From an uncultured bacterium (GTDB lineage Bacteria > Patescibacteriota > Minisyncoccia > Phycocordibacterales > UBA9973): DNA of 17,055 nt. Positions 5,845-12,411 of the stretch are shown one piece after another; within the stretch, counting starts at the first letter, position 1; every line of letters starts with the position of its first letter. Both the position numbers and the translations under genes were made by a program. The notes beneath the pieces are model-generated. The model worked only from the letters and a program-made list of their open reading frames with translations. It had not been told where the DNA came from and did not search any database. Location of the stretch: positions 1 through 17,055 of the forward strand of contig CAIQBF010000059.1 in assembly GCA_903869975.1 (NCBI GenBank), given 5' to 3'.

Positions 5845-6234
5845 TTAAAATAGATTCACCAGAAACTGCCAAAATCCCTTCTTCGTATCAGAACGAGTCG
5901 CAGTATCAAGCTTCACATTAGAAACACTCTCTTCGTCCGTAATGACTACAACATGCTCCCCCGCCTTTACGAGCGGATACTTTTCGCGAAGGGCTGCCTC
6001 CTGTCCCTCAGGGGTAGCAAGAGCAGCAAGCTTGAGCGAGAGATCTTCTTGTTTTACTTTCAAGTTCGAGGCCTGCGCTTCAGAGATCTTGCGAGCCCTA
6101 GCTGCATCCATACTCTTTCCAACAAGAGACACGAGACCATAGCTCACGAATACGATAGCAAGCAAAATACCGAGCGCCATACCGCGCGAGAAAAGAATGC
6201 TTTTGAAAATGTTCGTCCTTTTAAAATAGGGCAT
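5845..6234 (-). CDS. FtsB/DivIC-type septum formation initiator
   Basis: The 129-aa bitopic protein has a short basic N-terminus, one membrane helix (about residues 19-39), and a coiled-coil stretch (42-75). The signature TPEGQEAALREKYPLVKAGE followed by HVVVI (74-98) is typical of the septum formation initiator family PF04977. Such proteins join FtsL and FtsQ/DivIB in the divisome and regulate septal peptidoglycan synthesis. A GTG at 6258 would add eight residues. ATG at 6234 is preferred because MPYFKRTN leads straight into the membrane helix. A weak TACGCT lies 8 nt upstream. The C-terminal tail (100-129) is variable and ends in a hydrophobic FWQFLVNLF. Confidence 0.82.
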   Translation of the reverse strand: MPYFKRTNIFKSILFSRGMALGILLAIVFVSYGLVSLVGKSMDAARARKISEAQASNLKVKQEDLSLKLAALATPEGQEAALREKYPLVKAGEHVVVITDEESVSNVKLDTATRSDTKKGFWQFLVNLF

Positions 6235-6284
6235 GATATGGTAGCGTAGAACTGTCACTTATTGTATTACCATACGCCATAATC

Positions 6285-6290
6285 TACAAT
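6285..6290 (+). promoter_or_regulatory. -10-like element of the 37-aa membrane peptide gene
   Basis: TACAAT lies 7 nt before the ATG at 6298, with a run of T between. It has the same short spacing as other leaderless candidates here and no Shine-Dalgarno. Confidence 0.45.
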
Positions 6291-6297
6291 CTTTTTT

Positions 6298-6411
6298 ATG
6301 ATGTTCTCAAAAAAACACAAGAAACGCATCGGCATCGCCTGGAGTATCGTCTCGATCCTTCTCATAATCCTTATGATCGCGCTATACATGCCAGGACTGT
6401 TCTCGATGTAA
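6298..6411 (+). CDS. 37-aa single-pass membrane peptide
   Basis: The frame starts with two ATG codons and reads MMFSKKHKKRIGIAWSIVSI followed by LLIILMIALYMPGLFSM and a TAA stop. It has a lysine-rich cytoplasmic start and one hydrophobic helix (about residues 11-34) with a proline-containing end. Small proteins with the pattern KKxKK, then a W-containing helix ending in a proline-rich tip, are common in Parcubacteria, although no role is known to me. It is supported by a promoter-like hexamer upstream and a strong terminator 9 bp downstream. It is divergent from the FtsB-like gene. Confidence 0.7.
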   Translation: MMFSKKHKKRIGIAWSIVSILLIILMIALYMPGLFSM

Positions 6412-6420
6412 TACTCGTAT

Positions 6421-6458
6421 AAAAAGCCGCTTTCAATAGCATTGAAAGCGGCTTTTTT
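6421..6458. terminator. strong bidirectional terminator
   Basis: A perfect 17-bp inverted repeat (6421-6437 with 6441-6457) has A-runs on the left and T-runs on the right. The GC core is GCCGCTTTCAA. It lies 9 bp after the plus-strand small gene and 9 bp after the stop of minus-strand lepA, so it serves both. Confidence 0.9.
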
Positions 6459-6466
6459 GTATGTAG

Positions 6467-8311
6467 TTATGTATTGTCTCCGCGCTGCATCATCTTGAGG
6501 AACACATCATGCGGAATGTTCACTTTTGCGGAATCGCGCATTTTTGCCTTTCCTCGCTTCTGCTTCTCAAGCAGCTTCTTTTTTCGAGAGACGTCGCCGC
6601 CGCCCACCATTTTTGAGCCGTGCATAAGCACATCTTTACGGAACGCCTTGATGGTTTTGGACGAGAGAATCTTGCCGAGCGCAACACCTTGCACCTTCAT
6701 TTCGAATTGCTGACGAGGAAGAATGTTTTGGAGTTTCTCAGTCGCTTCGTCGGCTTCTTCTTGCGCGCGACGGCGAGCGATGACGCGAGTAAACGCAGGC
6801 ACGATCTCATCTGCAAGCACGATATCCATGCGCGTGACCGAAGCTGGTCTAAGGCCTGCAAGCGAATACGTGATGGACGCGTAGCCACTCGTAAGGCTCT
6901 TGAGTTCATCGAAGAATCCGCGCATCATTTCACGGAGCGGCATCACAGTCGAGACGGCTGAACGTCCTTCACCGAACGTCTCGGTTGCGCCAATCTCTGC
7001 CTCGTGCCCGTAGAGGAATGGCATCAAAAGCCCAATGTATCGTTCAGGCGCAATAATACGAACGTCTGCCCATGGTTCCTCGACTGCCAGAATATCTCCA
7101 TCGTTTGGAAAGAGGTGTGGTGAGTACACCGTCTCTTTACCGCCGTGACGCTTGGTCACTACATACGTAATAGACGGTGTCGTTACGATGAGCTCGAGCT
7201 GGTATTCACGACGCAGACGCTCTGTGATGATTTCAAGATGCAGCATGCCGAGGAATCCAGCACGATACCCGCGACCGAGAGCGCCGGAATTTTCTTCTTC
7301 AAACGTGAATGCGGAGTCTGAGAGTTTCAATCGGCTGAGCGCCATTTTGAGCGTCGGAAAATCATCCTGACTTTCTGGATAGATCGAAGCCCACACGACA
7401 GGTCGTGGATTGTCATAGCCAGGAAGGGCTGGGAGCGGATTCTTTTCATTGGTGATCGTGTCTCCAACGCTCGCAATACCCGGCTGTTTGACGCCGGTCA
7501 CAATGTACCCGATTTCTCCGGCAGAAAGAGTGTCGCGTGCTTCTTCTCCTGGTGTAAAGACACCAACCTCAAGCGTAATGAAGCGCTCCCCTGCGATAGA
7601 AAAAAGCAGGCGGTCGTGACGTTTGACTGATCCTTCGAATACGCGGACGTACACGATGACACCTTTGTGATCGTCGTATTTAAAATCAAACACGAGCGCT
7701 TTGAGGCTATCGGTTTTTGAAACACCGACTGCGTTTGAAGCCTCGGTCTTCTCAAGCGTTGGCGGCGGTACGCGCTCGACAACGGCTTTCAAGAGATCGG
7801 CTACTCCCTCCCCCGTACGTCCGGAAACCTCAAGAATAGTATCAGGATCGATATCAAGCAGTGCTGCAATTTCAAGCTTAACCTCGTCGGGACGAGCAAG
7901 CGGCGAGTCGATCTTGGAGACAGCAGGCACGATAACAAGGCCTTCCTTGCGCGCAGCCTCGAGTGTGGTGAGTGTCTGTGCCTGCACGCCTTGTGTCGCG
8001 TCCACAAGCAAAATAGAGCCTTCCACGGCCTTCAGTGCGCGAGATACCTCGTACGAGAAGTCGATGTGGCCAGGCGTGTCGATAAGGTTGAGCTGGTAGC
8101 TCTGTCCCCCGACCGGATACTCCATGCGAACCGGCTGCATTTTGATCGTAATACCGCGCTCGCGCTCAAGCTCCATGTTGTCGAGGACCTGGTCGCGCAT
8201 CTTGCGAGCCTCGATTGTGCCGGTAACCTCAAGCATACGGTCGGCAAGTGTGGACTTGCCGTGGTCGATGTGGGCGATGATGCTGAAGTTGCGAATATGC
8301 TGTAAATCCAT
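6467..8311 (-). CDS. lepA: elongation factor 4 (LepA)
   Basis: The 614-aa GTPase contains the full LepA domain set: G domain, domain II, the EF-G-like III and V domains, and the LepA-specific C-terminal domain. G1 is AHIDHGKST (residues 13-21), switch I is RERGITIK (51-58) and G3 is DTPGH (78-82). The C-terminus has KKKLLEKQKRGKAKMRDSAK. LepA back-translocates or remodels ribosomes and helps 30S assembly. The guanine-recognition motifs deviate from the usual forms: NKxD reads SKID (132-135) and SAK reads SGR, near TGEG. The start at ATG 8311 matches the family (MDLQHIRNFSIIAHID). An extended -10 lies 11 nt upstream and no Shine-Dalgarno is visible. Confidence 0.98.
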   Translation of the reverse strand: MDLQHIRNFSIIAHIDHGKSTLADRMLEVTGTIEARKMRDQVLDNMELERERGITIKMQPVRMEYPVGGQSYQLNLIDTPGHIDFSYEVSRALKAVEGSILLVDATQGVQAQTLTTLEAARKEGLVIVPAVSKIDSPLARPDEVKLEIAALLDIDPDTILEVSGRTGEGVADLLKAVVERVPPPTLEKTEASNAVGVSKTDSLKALVFDFKYDDHKGVIVYVRVFEGSVKRHDRLLFSIAGERFITLEVGVFTPGEEARDTLSAGEIGYIVTGVKQPGIASVGDTITNEKNPLPALPGYDNPRPVVWASIYPESQDDFPTLKMALSRLKLSDSAFTFEEENSGALGRGYRAGFLGMLHLEIITERLRREYQLELIVTTPSITYVVTKRHGGKETVYSPHLFPNDGDILAVEEPWADVRIIAPERYIGLLMPFLYGHEAEIGATETFGEGRSAVSTVMPLREMMRGFFDELKSLTSGYASITYSLAGLRPASVTRMDIVLADEIVPAFTRVIARRRAQEEADEATEKLQNILPRQQFEMKVQGVALGKILSSKTIKAFRKDVLMHGSKMVGGGDVSRKKKLLEKQKRGKAKMRDSAKVNIPHDVFLKMMQRGDNT

Positions 8312-8322
8312 AGGGTATCGTC

Positions 8323-8331
8323 ATACTAGCA
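8323..8331 (-). promoter_or_regulatory. extended -10 promoter of lepA
   Basis: On the minus strand TGC-TAGTAT lies 11 nt before the lepA ATG. The predicted leader would be about 4-5 nt. The terminator of the upstream small gene lies between them, so lepA needs its own promoter. Confidence 0.5.
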
Positions 8332-8353
8332 GAAATACCTCTATTTATAAAGA

Positions 8354-8382
8354 AAACCACCCAAACAAAAGCTGGGCGGTTT
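8354..8382 (-). terminator. intrinsic terminator after the small Cys-rich gene
   Basis: On the minus strand AAACCGCCCA (8382-8373) pairs with TGGGTGGTTT (8363-8354), with one G-U pair, and is followed by TCTTTATAA. The wobble pair works only in the minus-strand transcript, which gives the direction. It starts 5 bp after the stop at 8388. Confidence 0.75.
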
Positions 8383-8387
8383 AAAGA

Positions 8388-8591
8388 TTACGAACAGCGA
8401 AGACAATCGCTACATTTTTGTTGCGCGGCACATTGCGGCGCACTACCTAAGATCATTTCTCTTTTTACAGCTTCTGAAAGCTCTCTGTTTTGAGCATCTT
8501 GCTGAGCTATCGTTTCTTTTGATGCCGGCGTATCTGACCCATATCGTCCATCACGACGATGCTTACCCGGAGTTGCGTTTGTGTGGCACAT
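8388..8591 (-). CDS. 67-aa hypothetical protein with C-terminal cysteine cluster
   Basis: The product begins MCHTNATPGKHRRDGRYGSD. A polar helical middle (ETIAQQDAQNRELSEAVKRE, about 26-45) follows, and the end is cysteine-rich with C54, C60, C63 and C66 (spacing C-x5-C-x2-C-x2-C), plus C2 and H3. The cluster could bind a metal, but I do not recognise a family and no catalytic motif is seen. A dedicated terminator on the same strand directly follows, which supports a real transcription unit. It lies between the murJ-like gene and lepA in the same direction, separated from lepA by that terminator. Confidence 0.6.
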   Translation of the reverse strand: MCHTNATPGKHRRDGRYGSDTPASKETIAQQDAQNRELSEAVKREMILGSAPQCAAQQKCSDCLRCS

Positions 8592-8649
8592 AAAATACAG
8601 ATTTGTTTGAAAACAATAGTAACAAGAACCGGCCGCATGTCAATTACTC

Positions 8650-10329
8650 TTATTTTGTGGATATCTCCGATTCAACCAAATCCACCTTCCAAAACTTCTT
8701 ACGGAGGGCTGCAACAAATTCAAAAAGCGACTGGCTCTTGAGGAGGTAGAGAATGATGATGCCGGATATGATGCCGAGCAGCCCGGCACATGCACCCTGC
8801 AGGAAGACCCCTATCGTCGTATGCATGCTAAAGATATCTGAAAATGCGCCGAGAGCGAGGTACGAAACAAGTCCTGTCGCAAACGCGGCAGCAAGTGATT
8901 CAAAAAATGCGCGCGGCAAATCGCCGACGTTCGTAAGATATCGACGCTTGAGATCAAGCCAGTGCAAAAGCGCATTTATGGATGTTCCAATAGAATACGC
9001 GAGCGGCAGCATAAGTACCGATGTTCCTGGAGTATCCTCGACACGCATAAGCGATTCGACGAAGTAGCGGAAAACCGGAACATGTTTGAATACATACAAA
9101 AGGAGAAATGCGAGACAGATAATACCAGTCGAGCAAAGTGCATTGATCACAAGCGGCGTCCGAGTATTATGCGCGGCATAAAACGCGCGGGTTGAAACGA
9201 GTACCATGTTCTGCGCGATCATACCGATCGTAAAGAGCGCAAAGCACGCGGCGGTGAGTTTGGTATCGCTCCAGGTAAATGCGCCGCTTCCGAGCGTCAC
9301 TCGCACAATCTGTGCACGGAGTACGATAAAGAGCGCGGAGAGCGGCAACGACCAGAAGACAATCTGTTTTATCGCCGCCAGGATACAGCTCTGCCATTTT
9401 TCCTTGTCACCACGTGCGAAAGCTTCTGAAAGAATCGGAAAGGCTGCCACCGCATATGAAATGCCGATAATACCGACCGGCGTGGTTTCAAGATTGAACG
9501 CGAAGTTAAAAACGGAAATAGCGCCTTCGCCGAGAGTGGATGCAATGGAAATAATAACCAGAAGCGCTACTGAGTTCATCGAGAGACCGAGCGTGCGCGG
9601 GAGAGAAAGCGCAACAACCTGTCGAAGCGTTGCGCGATTGAGCCTTGAGGTAAACCGCGGAGCAAAACCAGCGGATACTATTGTGGGTATCTGAACCAGA
9701 AGGTGTAGACATGCGCCGATAGCGACACCCCAAGCAAGACCGTAGACACCGTAGCGCGGATACAAAAATACAACACCCGTTATGATGCCTATATTGTAGA
9801 AAATTGGCGAAAGTGAGAAGACAAAGAATTTACGCAGAAGTTGCGTAACCGTACCGAGCATGTTGGAGAGACCCATAAAAACTGGGGAAAGCAGCATGAT
9901 ACGACTCACCATCACAAGCTGACGAGTCTCCTCAGGATTAAACCCGGGCGCAATGAGGTGCGCGAGTTTCGGCATAAAGATGAACACAAGAACCGCAACA
10001 AGACATAACAGCAGGAAAAATCCGGACAATACGTCACTAAAAAACTTGCGCGCAGCTTCCCGCCCCTCACCATCAATACGCGAAACGAGAAACGGCATCA
10101 AAACTGTAATAGACGCAAGCGACGCGATTGAAATATACAAAAAATCCGGAATGCGAAACGCCGCATAATAAATATCAAGCACGGGACCCGGCCCAATAGT
10201 ATGCGCAAGCATGCGATCGCGGTACAGACCAATGAGCTGAGATACAAGAGAGAAAACGCCAAGCAATATAGCTGCCTCATGCATCCCCTGCCAACGTTTA
10301 TTTACCATATTCAAAAGGCGTCGGATCAT
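8650..10329 (-). CDS. murJ: MurJ/MviN-family lipid flippase
   Basis: The 559-aa membrane protein has about 14 helices of the MurJ/MviN (MOP exporter) family, which flips lipid II or other undecaprenyl-linked glycans. The N-terminal signature SLVSQLIGLYRDRMLAHTIG is followed by LDIYYAAFRIPDFL. Compared with E. coli MurJ as I remember it, R24 is kept (R37 here) and D39 is kept (D52), but R18 reads Q31 and the R52/R53 pair reads as uncharged residues. The start ATG at 10329 overlaps the TGA of the ligase-like gene (ATGA), indicating translational coupling. Pairing with an O-antigen-ligase-like protein suggests a role in surface glycan export, possibly instead of or besides peptidoglycan. Confidence 0.88.
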   Translation of the reverse strand: MIRRLLNMVNKRWQGMHEAAILLGVFSLVSQLIGLYRDRMLAHTIGPGPVLDIYYAAFRIPDFLYISIASLASITVLMPFLVSRIDGEGREAARKFFSDVLSGFFLLLCLVAVLVFIFMPKLAHLIAPGFNPEETRQLVMVSRIMLLSPVFMGLSNMLGTVTQLLRKFFVFSLSPIFYNIGIITGVVFLYPRYGVYGLAWGVAIGACLHLLVQIPTIVSAGFAPRFTSRLNRATLRQVVALSLPRTLGLSMNSVALLVIISIASTLGEGAISVFNFAFNLETTPVGIIGISYAVAAFPILSEAFARGDKEKWQSCILAAIKQIVFWSLPLSALFIVLRAQIVRVTLGSGAFTWSDTKLTAACFALFTIGMIAQNMVLVSTRAFYAAHNTRTPLVINALCSTGIICLAFLLLYVFKHVPVFRYFVESLMRVEDTPGTSVLMLPLAYSIGTSINALLHWLDLKRRYLTNVGDLPRAFFESLAAAFATGLVSYLALGAFSDIFSMHTTIGVFLQGACAGLLGIISGIIILYLLKSQSLFEFVAALRKKFWKVDLVESEISTK

Positions 10330-12362
10330 AGTGATTTAAGGGCACTGGTTATCGCAGTATCGTTCGGAAAACGTGCCTGAAGTGCGGACAGGATCGATCG
10401 AGCGATGGCAGTATCTCCTTTGAGCTTATATGCGAGAGCGAGGTCAAAATATGCTTCCACGTAATTAGTCTTTAAGAGAAGCGCTTTGCGTAGATTCTCG
10501 ATCGCGCCAGCACTATCACCCATCTCTCTATCGAGCTCGGCGAGACGAAGATATGACTCCGGATAATTCGGCGCAAGTGCACTTGCCGCGAGATACGCCT
10601 GACGAGCACTGCTTGCAGCATTCTCCACTTTGAGCGGCACAAGCTTGGCTAGAAAATCTCCAAGAGCAATACTGTGTGATGGATCAGTAGGATCAAGAGC
10701 CACGGCTGTTTGAGCACTCACGCTTCCTGTTGTAACAGCATTCTCAAGCAAAACACGAGCGGTAGGTGAAATAGGTGCGGTACCCGCATTTGAAAGCGTT
10801 CGAGAGATTACCGCTAGGGAAAGTCGGGTGCGACTTGTTTCAAAAAGCGGGATATCAGCAAGTGCTGATGCTCGATCAAACTGCGCATCAGCACGGACAA
10901 CATCACCGTCACTCACCGCGCGAAAACCAGCGCTGAAATACCCAACAGCAACGAAACGCTTGGTTGCAGTACCTATCGTAATCAAGGCAAGTATAATCAC
11001 GGAGACAGTGCCGAGGATAGCAAAAAATCCGATGCGATATTCTCCGAGAAACGAAACGGTTCGCACTCGAACTCGGCCTTCGACACAAAGCACTGCGATC
11101 AGAAGACCTACTGAGAAGAAACCAAGTACCGTGACTCCGATACCAGGCGAAGCAATACTCATGACCGCGACAAAATACAGCGCGAGCATATACATGCCAA
11201 AAACAAAGAAATTTCGTTCAGTATCAGCCTCTGCTACAAATACGCGCCGAACACCAGACACAATCAGCGTGCCTATAAAAAATAGTATCGCTAAAAGCCC
11301 GAGTATTCCCGAAAGGAATCCTATCGTAAAGAGAAAGCTGTATCCCGAAAGAAACGGCACGTTCCAGAGAGGACTCTCATTCACCCGAAGCGGACGGTGC
11401 GCAAACCACACCTGAGAAAAACGATTAAGTCCGGCACCAAAGACTGGTTCTTCGTGCAGGGTACTGCGCGCGACAAAGAGCGTCGTCTTCGCATCGGGGC
11501 TTGCCGTTGTATACGGGACATCAAGTACTCGCGCGAGCGACCCTCCAAGCACGCCATGGGCAAGAACAAAAAAAATCAGTGCAAGTGAAGCAAAAAAAGC
11601 GAGGTATGGAAAATGATGGACGCGTGCAATTCGAACACTCATAAGCTTATATCCGAGAATGCAAATCTCCGCGATACAAGCGACGAGCAGCGCTGAAAAA
11701 ATATTGGTAAGTATCAGAAAGAAAATCGCGATGACTGCGGTCTTGAGTGCAAGCAATCGAAGCACTCGGCTCGGCTGATAAAATTCAAAGACAAGCGTCG
11801 CCGCAACAAGCATTCCCCCGGAGATATACCCGAGATCGGCCCAGCTACCGAGGGGCGTCGACGTCGAACTAAAAAATGCGCCGAGCGTAGTAGCGGATGG
11901 AATCAGTATGTGCAATATCTGAAAAAGAGCGACGGCAATATACACAAAGAACAGCCCGCTCAAAAAAGCGAACACGCGTTTGCGAGAGGTATAGAGAACA
12001 GCACCAAGAAAAAGTGCCGCAAGCGAGCACGCAAGCGGCACAAAGGCGCCCTGATCGAATCCATTACCCCAAAATGAAAGGTATGGGACTTTCGAAAAAA
12101 GCGCGGACAAGAAAAAGACGATACCGAGCACGCCGACAGCTTGTATGACAGGACTGTTCGGCACATGGAACTTGCCTTCAATGAGTCGAGAAATAAGCCA
12201 GGCAATAACAGCAAGCGACACTCCCCCGATAAGCACGTAGCCTTTTGCTACCTCGCTAGAAATATACCCGCCCGGCATAAACGCAACGAGCGAAAGGAGT
12301 ACCGTGCACGAAAGAACGACAAATGAAATCCGATCAAAAATATGTGCTCGTGCGGATATCAT
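10326..12362 (-). CDS. O-antigen-ligase-like membrane protein with C-terminal TPR domain
   Basis: The 678-aa protein has two parts. Residues 1 to about 460 hold around a dozen membrane helices. A large loop carries the segment HEEPVFGAGLNRFSQVWF, similar to the periplasmic loop of WaaL/O-antigen ligase proteins, which attach lipid-linked glycans to acceptors. The last ~200 residues are helical, with TPR units visible in ALAPNYPESYLRLAELDREM, DSAGAIENLRKALLLKTNYV and EAYFDLALAYKLKGDTAIAR. This combination is frequent in Parcubacteria. A TTG at 12389 would extend it by nine residues, but ATG at 12362 is preferred because promoter-like sequence occupies the extension. It is coupled to the MurJ-like gene. 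The acceptor is unknown. Confidence 0.8.
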   Translation of the reverse strand: MISARAHIFDRISFVVLSCTVLLSLVAFMPGGYISSEVAKGYVLIGGVSLAVIAWLISRLIEGKFHVPNSPVIQAVGVLGIVFFLSALFSKVPYLSFWGNGFDQGAFVPLACSLAALFLGAVLYTSRKRVFAFLSGLFFVYIAVALFQILHILIPSATTLGAFFSSTSTPLGSWADLGYISGGMLVAATLVFEFYQPSRVLRLLALKTAVIAIFFLILTNIFSALLVACIAEICILGYKLMSVRIARVHHFPYLAFFASLALIFFVLAHGVLGGSLARVLDVPYTTASPDAKTTLFVARSTLHEEPVFGAGLNRFSQVWFAHRPLRVNESPLWNVPFLSGYSFLFTIGFLSGILGLLAILFFIGTLIVSGVRRVFVAEADTERNFFVFGMYMLALYFVAVMSIASPGIGVTVLGFFSVGLLIAVLCVEGRVRVRTVSFLGEYRIGFFAILGTVSVIILALITIGTATKRFVAVGYFSAGFRAVSDGDVVRADAQFDRASALADIPLFETSRTRLSLAVISRTLSNAGTAPISPTARVLLENAVTTGSVSAQTAVALDPTDPSHSIALGDFLAKLVPLKVENAASSARQAYLAASALAPNYPESYLRLAELDREMGDSAGAIENLRKALLLKTNYVEAYFDLALAYKLKGDTAIARSILSALQARFPNDTAITSALKSL

Positions 12363-12373
12363 ACTATCCCTTG

Positions 12374-12384
12374 AGTATATAGCA
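12374..12384 (-). promoter_or_regulatory. -10 region of the ligase-murJ pair
   Basis: TATACT (12374-12379) lies 11 nt before the ATG at 12362. Alternatively TGC-TATATA (12376-12384) forms an extended -10, 13 nt away. An AAGGGA a few bases before the ATG could be a weak Shine-Dalgarno, making this start less certain to be leaderless. Confidence 0.45.
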
Positions 12385-12411
12385 CTCAAGATGGCTCAGC
12401 AAATATGGTAG

